Source: Hippophae tibetana (taxonomy: Eukaryota > Streptophyta > Magnoliopsida > Rosales > Elaeagnaceae). From it: a stretch of DNA of 64,000 bases. The notes beneath the pieces are model-generated. The model saw only the letters and a program-made list of their open reading frames with translations, searched no databases and was not told the origin of the DNA. Position numbers and translations under genes: made by a program. The stretch is taken from contig CM072806.1 in the NCBI GenBank assembly GCA_037013495.1, positions 6,039,001 through 6,103,000 of the forward strand, read 5' to 3'. This document shows positions 1-13,231 of this stretch, piece after piece (within the stretch, counting starts at the first letter, position 1; each line of letters starts with the position of its first letter).

Positions 1-1750
1 GTTTTATTTTCAACTTGTGGTTTGCCTGTTTCTTCTTTTTGAAATTAAAAAAAATGTATATATTTTGTCCTTTTTCATTTAATAAAGAAAAGTTAAGAAT
101 AAACAAATAAGAAAAATAAATTGATAAAGAAAAGTTTATTTGACACTTTTGAATTAAAAAATGAGTTTTTAAGATACTAATTTATTAAAAAAGCCACATT
201 TTTTTATTAAAAAATAAAAACTACATTTTAATTCTCAAAAAACTAAACTACGTATATTGAAGGAAAAAAACATATTTTTATAAAAAAAAAAGTAAATATT
301 TTTAACTTTTATCCTAAAAAATTGATCAATTTTTTTAGGATAATTTATTTATTTTTAAATTATATAACTAAAACGAAAACGAATACAATGATCTATAGTT
401 ATACTACATCCAACTATGAATTGTTAAATATAGTTTTTTTAGAGAAATAAGTTTCATTTATTTAAAATAAAATTATATTAATAACATCTAAATCAAAAAA
501 TTAAAAATATATTAAATTATTAAAATTATTATAACAACCTATATGTGGTCAAAACATTCTTCTTTTAACTCTTTTTGGTACTCATATAATTAAACTTGAT
601 TATTATAATTGATAATACTAATTCTTTTTAATAAAATTTAATTTTTGATAAGTTAATCATTTAACTTTTAAATGACTAATAATACTTTATATAAATTTAG
701 ATAATAGGGAAAAAAATAACAAAACAGGTATAATATCACCATAAATAATATGTAGGTAAAAAAATATTACACTGAATATAATTCTATGTGAAATAAAAAA
801 TCATAAAATAATTTTCTTATTATTTATTCATACCTAAATATAAATAATAATTAATCTATAAGATAAAAAACTTCTTCCTTAAAATTAACGTCCTCTCATA
901 TAAAAAAGAGAGTAAATAATAACAAATGCTAGACTTTTACATTATAGATAAAAGAGAAATGGTTACGTTATAGATAAAAGAGAAATGGGAGAAATTATAG
1001 GTTAGAATTGTAAAATTGAAAACTTTGTAAAAAACATAACACAAACAACTAGATATAAGTTATTTTTTTTAATTAAAATTAATTATTTTTTATTGTTATA
1101 AATAAATATATTAACTAAAAACAATATATTTGTTATTTTATTAAAAATTATGCGTTATAAAAATCAACAAAAACTACATAAATGTTGAGTGTTAAATTCG
1201 AATAACATGATATAGAAACGTAAAACACAGCGTGATTTGATACATGCTTTCTAATTACGAGGAACAATTTTGATACATTATTAGTAGAATAATGAAATTA
1301 TAACATGATGAAAAAATAATTTAAATATACAACATTATCAATAATTATAACTTTTTATACAAATTTATTTTAAAGATGAGATTTATAAGAAATGTAGAGA
1401 AAAAATTAATTATTTAAATCCATTGAAGATATATTATAGGAATAGAATGATATTCATTTAACGCTATATTATATTTAACGATATGGTACACATGTTCTTA
1501 GCATGTGTTTTTACATATAAGATGATCTATTTGTATCTAGTATTATGTCGTACATAATATCATGTTATGTTTAGTGTTAGATTATATTTAATGTCCAAAC
1601 ACTAAATTTAATACTCTTGAAAGAGTAATCATTGCTTGTAGTAAAAGTCAATATTTTTTTTTACAATTTTCTAGTAAATTACTCTACAATTGTAATTTTT
1701 TTTAAATCGCATATGGAGAAGTGTACTAGCATTCATTATCCAAATCCTAT
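1..1750. other. AT-rich spacer, no gene seen
   Basis: Very AT-rich sequence full of A and T runs with no long open frame and no recognisable protein, RNA gene or transposon end. A short direct repeat of about 28 bases (GATAAAAGAGAAATGG core) lies near 945-990. Confidence 0.6.
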
Positions 1751-1754
1751 AACA

Positions 1755-2335
1755 TTTAGTGCTTGTACTTTATCTTGAGCATTATATCTTGTTCTTTATC
1801 AAGATAATCAACTCGTATTTTAAATTTTAATTAATATTTTAACCTAAAAACTAGTCGTATTAGTCTTATAAAGCAAAAAGTTGAGCTCAAGTACTCTACC
1901 CAGTTTTCTACCGAGATAGTTAGCTTGTACTTTAACTCGTGTACCCTACTTTGTTATTTATTGAGATAATCAGCTCATATACTGACCACTAATGTTCTAC
2001 TTAGTTTTTCATAGAGTCGATCAATTCATACTTTAACTCTAGTCTTTATCTGATTTTTTACCAAGGACATCATCTTGTGCTTTAATTCGAACGTTCTACT
2101 TGATTATTTGTTCAAATGATCAACTCTTGTACTTTAACTCGAGTGTTATACTGGATTCTTTGATAAGATGATTCGCTCGTAGTTTAGTTCGAATAATCTA
2201 CTTGATTTTTTACCATAGTTATCATATCATATTTCAACTCGATAATTTTAATTAATTTTTTACTAAATTAATAAGTTTGTATTTTGAGTGTTCTACTTTA
2301 TCCTTTATCAAAATTATCAATTCATACTTTTAATC
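1755..2335. repeat. degenerate tandem repeat, unit about 51 bp
   Basis: A phrase close to CTTGTACTTTAACTCGA, followed by a variant of GTTCTACTTGATT and then of ATAATCAACTC, recurs about every 49-54 bases. Clear copies lie near 1922, 2027, 2073, 2125, 2176 and 2228. The units have diverged strongly, so the array is old. It ends about 400 bp upstream of the FKBP16-4 start codon. I do not recognise it as part of a known transposon. Confidence 0.6.
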
Positions 2336-2735
2336 ACATTCCATAACACTTTTCCTACTGTTTTAAATTTTCTATATATCTTTCAAAATGAAAGACTTCG
2401 GAATCTATATACATATAAGTACCCCTTTAATGCTATATGTATAAGTTGACACAGGGTACGCAGGGTACTTAGTGCAACGTAACCCAATTGCCAACCTCTC
2501 CTCGAGGATTCTACGGTTCTACCATTGTTTGGTGGAGCCCAAATTAGAATAGGGAAATTTTGAATAAGGATCTGCGCCATACATACAGATTTTTAGGCCT
2601 TGAAATTTGGATAAAATTGAGAAGGCTGTCCCTCGTCCCCCCCTCTCTCTCTGTCCCAATTAAAGTTTTAAGTAATTGGGATTTCCCCGTTACTCTTCAT
2701 TTGACGGTCACTCAATCCAGCAGCAGTGTAGCACA

Positions 2736-5700
2736 ATGGAGCTCTTCTTACTTCCTCATCATCAATACAACTCAACTTTACTTCACAAGTCTCTCAACTC
2801 CAATCCCTTAAAAAGTACCCGCCTTTCTGTCTCCAGTTCTATAAAGTTTGTAACTTTACCGTCCTTCAGGCTAAAAGTTTGTTTCTTGATTCACAGGGGC
2901 TAGAGTTAGACCCTCCACAAGGAATTTAGATGTGTCTCCTTGTCGCTGTTCAATTTACGATGTCAGCCAGTCTTTGCAGTATGAAGGAAGGAGGGCATTG
3001 ATTGGTTCTCTTCTAACTACAGGTGGTTACACTTTACCATTTCTGCAAAATTTCCTTTTTATCTTTAGAATTGGTACGGAAAGAAGAAACCTTGAAATTG
3101 AATCGGTATTCTATCGTTTATTGGGTTTTGAAATCTTTCACTTGTGATGAAAGGTTTATTTCACTTACCGTCAAACTCGCACACCCTAGTTTCAAAAGAA
3201 ATGAAAGTTTTTATTAAATACTATTCCTTAATTCAAAGAATAAAATAAAGAACTTAATTCAAAGAATAAAATAAAGAACTTAATTCAATAAATAAAACAA
3301 TAAGTTTAATTCAAGGAATAAACACGAGAAATTCTTAATTTAAGGAATAAAATAAAGAATCCTTAATTTAAAGAATAAGTCAATGAATGCTTAATTTAAA
3401 GAGTAATTAAATGAGTAAAATTTTCTTATAAATAGCTATACAATTGTAATGAATATATGAAGAAAATAATACAATCTAGAGAGCTTTTTTGTATAAAATT
3501 ATTTCTTGTTTTTTCAACATGATATCAAATCAAGAAAATTAACTTGCTTTTGTTTTATTATTATCTTAACATCTTCAATCTTTGAAATGGTTGAAGACAA
3601 ACCGCTAGGATCAGAAGTTGAAAGTTTATCGGTGCTTTCTTTCATGAATATGCATGAGATGAATGTCAATCTAAATCAAAGATTAAGCTTAGTCTTATTG
3701 AATGAGTTTAATTACTTGCCTTGGTCAAGAACAGTGTCTCTGACTCTAGGTAGAAGGTCCAAATTTGGGTTTATAAATGAAAGCATCGAAATACCTAATG
3801 TTTTCTCACTAACCTATGAATCCTAGCTTAGTAAGGATCAGTTGGTTATGTCATGGCTCCTAAATTTCATAGAATGTAAATTAGCTAAAATATTCAATTA
3901 CTCTGAATCTGCATATCAATTATGGGAGACGGTCAAGGAAATGTATGACAATCAAAACAATGTTGCACGATTTTTTCAATTAAAGAAGGATATCTCAAAT
4001 CTGCAACAAGATGACAAACCTTTTGTACAACTCTTAGGAAGCATGAAAAACATGTGGAATGAGTTGGAAATATATCGTTCTCATACAACCGATGTAGCTT
4101 TGCTACGAAGGAGAGCGGAAGAAGATAAGATATTTCAACTTCTGTCCAGTCTCGATTCAACATATGAAGATATAAGATGCCACATACTCATGAATACTGA
4201 ACTTCCTTCCTTCACCAATGTATGTGCGACAATTCAACGTGAAGAAGTAAGGAGGAAAGTCATGAACAAGGGTATAATGACTAGTGCACCTGAATAAGAG
4301 CCTATCTAACCAATGAGAGGAAGTACAAAGGGAAACATCCAAACTTGAAGTGTCAACATTGCAACTATACGGACCATGTTAAGGACACATGTTGGATTTT
4401 ACATCCAGAATTAAAACCCGATTTTATAAAGGATAAGAGTTTATAGAAAGTGAATCGTACTGCACACTGTGCAAATCATGCTTTTGACTCTACCTCTTAG
4501 GGGGCTGATCCATTCAAAAACTTCACAACGAATCCAGCTGAACTCATGAATGAATTTATGTTGTATCTTCAAAGCAAGACAGGAGAAGCTAGAATTGACA
4601 GTGTCTCTGGCTCTAGGTAGAAGGTCCAAATTTGGGTTTATAAATGGAAGCATCGAAATACCTAATGTTTTCTCACCAACCTATGAATCCTAGCTTAGTA
4701 AGGATCAGTTGGTTATGTCATGGCTCTTAAATTTCATAGAATGTAAATTAGCTAAAATATTCAGTTACTCTGAATCTGCATATCAATTATGAGAGACGGT
4801 CAAGGAAATGTATGACAGTCAAAACAATGCTGCACGATTTTTTCAATTAAAGAAGGACATCTCAAATCTTCAACAAGATGACAAACCTTTTGTACAACTC
4901 TTAGGAAGCATGAAAAGCATGTGGAATGAGTTGGAAATATATCGTTCTCATACAACCGATGTAGCTTTGCTACGAAGGAGAGCGGAAGAAGATAAGATAT
5001 TTCAACTTCTGTCCAGTCTCGATTCAACATATGAAGATATAAGATGCCACATACTCATGAATACTGAACTTCCTTCCTTCACCAATGTATGTGCGACAAT
5101 TCAACGTGAAGAAGTAAGGAGGAAAGTCATGAACAAGGGTATAATGACTAGTGCACCTGAATAAGAGCCTATCTAACCAATGAGAGGAAGTACAAAGGGA
5201 AACATCCAAACTTGAAGTGTCAACATTGCAACTATACGAACCATGTTAAGGACACATGTTGGATTTTACATCCAGAATTAAAACCCGATTTTATAAAGGA
5301 TAAGAGTTTACAGAAAGTGAATCGTACTGCACACTGTGCAAATCATGCTTTTGACTTTACCTCTAATGGGTCTGATCCATTCAAAAACTTCACAGCGAAT
5401 CCAGCTGAACTCATGAATGAATTTATGTTGTATCTTCAAAGCAAGACAGGAGAAGCTAGAATTGACTGTGTGGGTAGCATAGAAGAAGGAAACTCGACAG
5501 CATTGTTAGGCAAGTTTGCGGGTTTCTTAGTAGATATAAAACTCATACCACAAGAGGATAAGCAAGGTATCATAAAAGCCTTTAAAAATGCTCTTAAAAT
5601 AAATATGTTGCATGATTTTTAGGTTGTAGATTCAGGTGCCACAGATCATATGACAAACCATGTGTCAAAGTCTCATAAATTTGAAAAAGTAGCAAATCCT

Positions 5701-8700
5701 TTTCAAGTTTTAATTACAAATGGTGAGCCAAAAAGACGATTGGTGAAGGGTTTTACTTAGATGACCTCTATTACATATCCAAGAGCAATCCTAGAGGGTT
5801 TCAAGCCGAGTTTAACCCTATCCAAGATAATCAATTGTGGCATCAACGTTTAGCTCACTCTTCTCCACCAATTTTGTCAACTTTATTTCCAAACTTAGGA
5901 AATGATGCAATTGCATGTGAAACTTGTCATTTGTCTAAGACCACTAGATTGCCTTTTAATTCTTTCTTGTCTAGGGCTATTAAGTGTTTTGAACTAGTTC
6001 ATTCATATGTATGGGACCAACTAATGAATCTTTTGATGGTTATAAGTATTTTGTGATTTTTGTTGATGATTTCTCTCGAGTCACATGGTTATATCTTTTA
6101 AAGTCTAAGAATGAAGTTATGGAAGTATTTAAGGACTTTCATAACCTTGTTAAAAATCACTTCTCTAAAATTCAAACCTTAAGGTCTGACAATGACATCG
6201 AATACATGTCCCATATCATGAAACAATATTTGAGCATTCATGACATTATGCATCAAACAAGTTGTGTTGGCACATCTCAACAAAATGATGTAGCTGAATG
6301 CAAAAATCGGGACTTAATTGAAAAAACTAGAGTATTAATGCTACAAATGAATGTACCAAAGAGATTATGATCCTAAGAGGTTATGGCAGCTGCTTACATC
6401 ATCAATAGATTACCCAGCCGAGTCTTGGATTTCAAGTCTCACCTAGAGGTCATGAAAGGAAGGAAAATTAACCTCTCACACCTTAGAGTCTTTGGCTGCA
6501 TCTGTTTTGTACATATTCAATCTCATCATCGAGATAAATTGGATCCTAGAGCTGTTAAATGTATTTTTATTGGTTATTTATCTACACAAAAGGGATATAA
6601 GTGTTATGATCCCCAACTTAGGAGATTAATTGTGTCTAAAGATGTTCGATTTTATGAAACTAACCCTTTTTTCAGCAAGTCACATGAAATCACAAGTCAA
6701 GGGGATGACATCTTGGATGTGTTTCCATTACCAAGAATCGAACTTGAGGTTCCACAACAACAAGATCCCAGCCATATCAACATTGATGCATCTCTCACTG
6801 AAGGTAACAATGAAAGGTCTCGTCTTAATGGTACACTGCATGAAGATGGTGATAATCAAGATGATCCTCATAATATGGTACACGATGTGCACGAGTGTGA
6901 GATAACTCCTCCTGCAATACGACGTAATCCAATGCGTGTTAGGCAACCTCCCACAAGACTTCAAGACTTTGTCACCTACAAATCCACACATCCCATTTCA
7001 AATTAGTGTCATATAAGAGAGTGACACCAGCCCATGCCGCATTCCTCATCACTATATCGAGTTACAGTGAGTCTCAAAACTTTCATGAGGCCAATAGCCA
7101 AGAGATGTGGAAGGAAGCCATACAAGAAGAACTTAAAGCCTTAGATCAACACAACACATGGAGCATCACCAAACTTCCAAAAGGCAAGAAAGTCGTGGGT
7201 TGTAAATGAATCTATAAGCTCAAATTTAAGTCAGATGGATCAATTGAGAGGTATAAAGCAAGATTGGTGGCTCGGGGATTCACTCAAACATTCGAGGTGG
7301 ATTACAAAGAAACATTTGCACTTGTTGCAAAAATGAACACAGTAAGAGTGCTACTGTCTGTGACTGTAAACAAGGGGTGATCCATGTACCAAATGGATGT
7401 GAAGAATGCATTCTTGCATGGTGATCTCAAAGAAGTCTATATGAAATTTCCACCCGGGCATCCTCAAAGCAATGAACTGGATTTAGTGTGCAAATTGCAC
7501 AAATCCATTTATGGTTTGAGACAGTCCCCACGAGCTTGGTATGCCAAGCTAAGCTCTGTTCTCACTAGTGTTGGTTTCAAAAACAGTAATGTTGATTCCT
7601 CACTATTTGTTCGCACAGGAGCTATGGGCAAATTGGTTGTATTGATTTATGTAGATGATCTGATAATTACAGGTGATAATACTGACGAGGTTTTTAACCT
7701 CAAATAGTCCCTTAGACAAAGGTTTGTAATTAAAGACCTTGGGATATTGAAATACTTTCTTGGTATAGAAATGGAAACCTCGCACAAAGGACTCTTTTTT
7801 AACCAAAGGAAATATGTCCTAGATTTGCTCAAGAAAGCTAACATGAGCGATGCTAAACCAGCCATTATCCCTCTTGACAACAAGCTCAAACCTAGCTTGA
7901 AGGGTACGCCACTCACGAATATAAGTTATTACCAGCGGCTGGTTGGTAAGTTGATCTACCTAACAATCACCAGACCTGACATCACATATTCTGTAAGTAT
8001 TGTGAGCCAATTCATGCATTTCCTGACACTTGAGCATTTGACCCTTGTTAAAAGGATCTTACGCTACTTAAAAGGATCAGTGGGTCGTGGTATCATCATG
8101 AAGAAGAATGACAACACACAAATCATGGGGTATTGTGATGCTGATTAGGCAGGGAATGCAATCGATCGCAAATCCACCACTAGCTACTGTACATTTGTCG
8201 GTGGAAACTTGGTCACATGGAAGAGTAAGAAACAAACTGTCATCGCCAGATCAAGTGCCGAAGCTAAGTATCGTGCAATGGCTTCAACTACGTGTGAGTT
8301 GATATGGCTTAAAGGTCTTCTGTGTGATTTAGGTGTTCCTACAACTCTTCCTATGTCCTTATTTTGTGACAATCAGGTAGCCATGCATATAGCATCAAAC
8401 CCAGTGTTTCACGAGAGGACGAAACACATTGAAGTTGATTGTCATTACATTCGTGAACAAGTTCAATCACAGGTGATTCAGACACATTATACAAGAAGCT
8501 TCGACCAACTGGCTGACATCTTCACCAAGCCCTTGGCTTCTCATCGGTTTCAACAGCTTTTGTCCAAGCATGGATCCATAAACCTTCTGGATCCAGCTTG
8601 AGAGGAGTATTGGATATTAGTCCTTAATTCAAGGAATAAAACAAGGATTTTAATTCAAGAAATAAAACAAGAAGTTTAATTCAAGGAATAAAACAAAGAA

Positions 8701-11700
8701 CTTAATTCAAGGAATAAAACAAAGAACTTAATTCAAGGAATAAAACAAAGAGCTTAATTCAAGGAATAAAACAAGGAGCTTAATTCAAGGAGTAAAACAA
8801 GGAATCCTTAATTTAAGGAGTAAATCAAGGAATGCTTAATTTAAAGAGTAATTGAAGGAGTAAAATTTTCTTATAAATAGCTATATAATTGTAATAAAAA
8901 TATGAAGAAAATAATACAAACTAAAGAGTTCTTTTGTATAGAGTTATTTCTTGTTTTTTCAACAGTTTTATTTGTGGAATGGTGATTTGGCATTTAGATC
9001 CCTCATCTTTATCAAAAAGAATTGTTTAGTAGTGAAATTATTAAAAAAGGCAATTTAATTGTCAACAAGGTTCAAGTTTAAGTTATGTGTGAGTTATAAT
9101 TCTTTAAAAAAAAGAGACACGTTTTAGTATAATATTTTTGACAAAGTGATGGGATTCAACTAATTTTTGTTTAAAAAGTTAGAGGATTCAAGTGTTCTAA
9201 ATGATAAACAAAGGATTAAAGCACGTGTTTTTAGAATGAAAAAAATTCGGGACTTAGTGCTCTTTTCAAAAAGAGGACAGAAGTGCCCCTTTTGTAAAAG
9301 ATAGGGAGTGGGAATGCTAAGAGTACTTTTCTCTTATGGAAAAGGTGGATTCCTATTTGGTTTCTTCATTTCACAACATCAATCTTCAACATCCTTTCAA
9401 ATTCTCAGCTTTATTTTGATGGCTTTGTAATTTTCATTTTCCATGCTCACTTGTTTATATTGACTTTTTCATGACGAGTCAGCGGCTGGTATTTATGTAT
9501 GTGATGTAGCTGAGGCTGTAAGCACTAGTAGAAGAGCTGTAAGTTCTTTATTTCCATTTTTTTTTTGCTTAACAATTTCTGGTTTATTTATCTAAATTGC
9601 TCTGAATGTCGAAGTAAAGGGTTTAATCCAAAATTCATGAACCGTTCTATTTTGTTGTTTCAGCTTAGAGGAGCAAAAGTACCTGAGAGTGAATTTACAA
9701 CCCTGCCAAATGGTTTGAAGTTAGTAACTCATACAATTTTTTTAACAACAGTTTCCGAGAGGTCTTCTCTGGATGTTTCTAGACATTATCAATTACAAAT
9801 AAGTGTTGCATTGATGTGGATAAATAGCAGTGTAATAAATGATTTTTCGAAGTCTTGGGCATTGAAAATTGTAATAAGAATTGCTATTTGGATTACATTC
9901 ATGTTTTAATGGTTAGGCTTTTCCTTAAACAGGTATATGCATCACGTTAATGTTGATAATGATATCCTTCAGGTACTATGATCTGAAGGTTGGGAGTGGA
10001 GCCGAGGCAGTGAAAGGATCTCGGGTTGCAGTACGATTGTGAGCCAGTTAATTTGAATGTTTCAAGCCACATTTTATTAGACTAAGTTATGAAATATCAG
10101 AGTTAGAAAAGCTTCAACAATATTAGATATTTAGGCCTTACAGAACATTGTTTAAGCAAGATGTCAAATGGTAGATTTGTCATTTAATAAAAACTCACAA
10201 TAGCTTCCCTTTTTGGTCGTTACTTAGTCCATGGCCTGTTATTCAAATAATGTCCTGTGGTTTATGCATCCTCATAAGAGCTGCTTTATGTTTTTGTTTC
10301 TGTTTTAATGAACAGTCAGTTTCTGAGAAGAATCTGATGCAAGGCAAAATCAACATAAAAGTTCTAAAATCAAAAAGCTAATTCCTTTTGTTATTGGATT
10401 TCACATCAATAGACTGAAAATTCCCATTGAAATTATTGAAGAGCATCTATGCTCTATGAGTGGGCGAGAGAGAGTATGCAATAGTGAGTGATTACACATC
10501 AATGATGTTATATGGAAATGATGAATTGTTGGCTGTCTTTTCAAGGTCTTCATTGCACCTTTTTCTTTATTGCATAATTGTTTATTTATTTTATTTTTGG
10601 ATTTTAGCATTTCTATGGGTAAGATTGAGAAAGAAGAAAAAAGTTTCCTACAGTTGACATAAGAGCCTTGAAACAGAGCAGAATAAGATGCGCTATTAAA
10701 TTTGTTCATGCTGTTATTTTCTTTTAGGTTCATTATGTTGCTAAATGGAAGGGCATCACTTTTATGACCAGTAGACAAGGACTTGGTGTTGGTGGTGGAA
10801 CGGTAAGTGTGTGTTTCTCTCACTTTTATGTATGTTTCCATTCATTTGATGTTTAATGAAAAAAGGACATTTCTTTCAAAGCTGTACAGACAAAAACGCA
10901 AAACTTTCATCCTTTGATATTGCAGTAGACAAAACCCCAATCGATAGGATATTACTTTGACATGTTACAATTGTTGCCCCACCAAAATTACAACACCGAG
11001 TAATCTAATGGACTGCTAAAATATCAATACAGTGAAAATCAAGTACTTCTCTCCTTTCTATCTTAAGAGCTTTATAAGAAGTTGATTCTTCTTTTTCTCT
11101 TTTTTCTAGTTCAAGTGCTAATTACCTTGTTCTCTTGCCTTTAACAATAATTTTTATTTACTGATTATTCAATTATTTGGTGAGAAGAAAAATGATTCTT
11201 TACCACTCTTTTAGGTCTTGCTTCGAAATTTGTTTTGAGCTTTAACATCTCAGTTTTGATGAACTTTTATACCTTAGGATTGTTGTCAGTGTTTGAAACT
11301 ATTTAAAAAAAAAACTTTTTTTTAGAGATTCTGTTTAACGTACAGTCACATTCTATAGTGCTTCATTGTATTTCTTTTTGTATTCCATGCTATTGCATAA
11401 ATATTCACATCCATTCCGGCAGAATTAAATTGAAAAATGCTGTAGGGTTCCTCCTCTCTTTGCTATTTCGATAAGAGTATACTGATCACTGATGAAATCT
11501 ATTATATAGTTTTAAAGAACTTTTCCCTCTGATCCATCTTGAATTTGCATAAATCATTGCAGCCATATGGCTTCGATGTTGGTCAGTCAGAGAGAGGATC
11601 AGTCCTTAAAGGATTAGATCTTGGTGTACAAGGCATGCGGATTGGAGGTCAGGTGAGAATTGTATTGACATGAAACTTATTGTAGTGTACTATAAATAGA

Positions 11701-13231
11701 AAAAGATGTTGGTCATTTCATTTTAGCTTCAAGTAGATTGATCACCAAATCCATGTTTAGCTATATACAATCATACAATTCCTTCAGAAGATCCTCCACA
11801 CGTCTCTGTCCTTTTCCCTTTGTCTCTTAAATTGGGGTGACGTGAAACATGAATTGGAGGCTTTTTAAAACACAATAAAATGATAAGAAAAACAAGCAGA
11901 AAAAATTTAAAAGAGAGGCGTCCATGGATCTTTGAAACCACCAAGCCACTGTTGTTGGGATCAAAAAGAGAGAAGCAATATTTTGTTAGGTTGCATAAGA
12001 GCATTAGTTTCTATATTTGATTAAGTGATTGATTTAAGTCTATAAGTTCTTTCGCAGCGATTGCTTGTAATTCCCCCAGAACTAGCTTATGGAAGCAAAG
12101 GAGTTCAGGAAATCCCTCCAAATGCAACAATAGAGGTAATGGATATATAAAATTTCCTCAGATTTTCATGAAAAGTGGATGTACAGAGTTGACATTGCTT
12201 TATCATTTCCTTTCCTAAGAGTTTGCCACTTTCCTATCAAAGAAATTGTTTTCTTTATATGAAAAATTGCTGCGAACAAGAACATGAATATCACTTGTGC
12301 CTCTCTCTATCTTATGTTTTTTTCTTTTAAGTAAATTCAACATAACACGACATTCTTTGTCAGATTAGCACTTTGCGAAGAAAATTACTTTATATATTTT
12401 TTGGATAAATTATACAAATTGTCCCTATATTTATATATATTCTACACTTTAGTTTCCTTATCACTTTTTCTTATGATTCAGTTCTTCTTCTTTTTAATTT
12501 TTACACTTTGGTCCCCTTTCTTTACAATTTAGTCCCTTTATTTTCTAATTTTTGCACTTTGGTCTACTTAAGTTTTTATACTTTTGAAATTTAATTTTAA
12601 ACTGGTCTCAAATTTTGGATCAAATTATGAAGAATAAAAGTAAGGTAACTAAAGTATGAAAATTAAAAAAATAAACTAAATCAAAAGAAAACGATAGTAA
12701 AGGGACATATAATAACTTTTGAAGTTTAATTTCAAGCTGGTCCCAAATTTTGGATCAAATTATGAAAAATAAAAGCAAGGGAACTAAAGTATGAAAATTA
12801 AAAAAATAAATTAAATCAAAAGAAAACTATAATAAGGGGACATATAATATAAAAAAAATATATAGATCATTTGTATAATTCAGCCTTATTTTTTTACCAA
12901 TTGCTTTTCTTTCCCTTCCCTTTTCCTGAAATTTACATCACTTGTCTAGTTCATACTGAGCTAACATACATCTCTTGTTAATTTCTTTTTAATCTATTAT
13001 TCATTATAATTTTCCATATATTCATCTTCTTTGTCACTGAATCTGTAGGTAGATGTTGAATTGCTTTCCATCAAACGGAGTCCATTTGGGTAAGGATTTA
13101 TTGACTGTAATGGTATTTTTTTATTGGTATATAATATAATTACATAAATATAATTATTCTACTCTATTTTGTAATTAATTCAAGTTACTAATTTCTTTTA
13201 CAGAACTCCTGTAAAAGTTGTCGAAGGTTAA
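2736..13231 (+). CDS. FKBP16-4: peptidyl-prolyl isomerase FKBP16-4, chloroplast thylakoid lumen
   Basis: Ten exons: 2736-2814, 2897-3022, 9483-9538, 9664-9719, 9973-10030, 10728-10802, 11563-11652, 12058-12135, 13049-13089, 13204-13231. All introns are GT-AG, phases agree, and the total of 687 nt gives 228 residues, close to the roughly 230 of the Arabidopsis protein as I recall it. Residues 1-55 look like a plastid transit peptide. RR at 58-59, then a hydrophobic stretch ending in AEA near 80, fits a twin-arginine thylakoid signal. The FKBP domain covers about 105-216, with [13 protein letters not shown] near 122, [17 protein letters not shown] near 164 and PPELAYG near 186. The Tyr of AYG is kept, but the Asp after the usual Phe is Met and the usual Trp of the pocket is Leu, so isomerase activity may be weak, as in other lumenal FKBPs (inference). 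Intron 2 (3023-9482) contains a complete copia element in the same orientation. The 82-bp first intron was chosen because it alone keeps the frame open. Confidence 0.93.
3212..3519 (+). repeat. 5' LTR of the copia element at 3212-8964
   Basis: Starts TATTAAATACTAT (canonical TG lost) and ends TTTTCAACA. Contains about five copies of a unit of roughly 26 bp built on TTAATTCAAGGAATAAAA. TATAAATAGC near 3429 is a likely TATA region. Followed at once by the primer-binding site. Confidence 0.9.
8608..8964 (+). repeat. 3' LTR of the copia element at 3212-8964
   Basis: Starts TATTGGATATTAG and ends TTTTTTCAACA. It is about 50 bp longer than the 5' LTR because it holds more copies (about eight to nine) of the same unit of roughly 26 bp. 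The 5-bp direct repeat GTTTT follows directly. Confidence 0.9.
12402..12885. mobile_element. fold-back, MITE-like element in FKBP16-4 intron 8
   Basis: The left end (GGATAAATTATACAAATTGT) and the reverse complement of the right end (GGCTGAATTATACAAATGAT) agree over most of their length, so the roughly 480-bp block can fold back on itself. The interior also holds two direct copies of a 135-bp unit (12581-12715 and 12716-12850), whose ACTAAAGTATGAAAATT core is complementary to CACTTTAGT and CACTTTGGTC phrases further left. There is no coding capacity and I could not fix a target duplication. This is a non-autonomous DNA transposon or an old inverted duplication. Confidence 0.55.

Larger units (their letters stand above)
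3212..8964 (+). mobile_element. Ty1/copia LTR retrotransposon in FKBP16-4 intron 2
   Basis: The outline is complete: LTRs at both ends, a 5-bp target duplication GTTTT (3207-3211 and 8965-8969), a degenerate initiator-tRNA-Met type primer site just after the 5' LTR, and a purine tract AGAGGAG before the 3' LTR. Parts in copia order are gag (about 3590-5600), integrase (about 5840-6500), reverse transcriptase (about 7200-7950, with YVDD at 7650) and RNase H (about 8100-8600, ending with the family's ADIFTKPL motif). The gag part contains an internal tandem duplication. The coding region is broken in many places (roughly ten or more). The LTRs differ clearly, so it is a fossil, older than the element at 49060-54440. 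Confidence 0.93.

Noticed and set aside
2383-2580. Minus-strand open frame of 65 codons upstream of FKBP16-4
   Set aside because: No domain and no start or splice context; it lies in the likely promoter or 5' UTR of the gene on the other strand.
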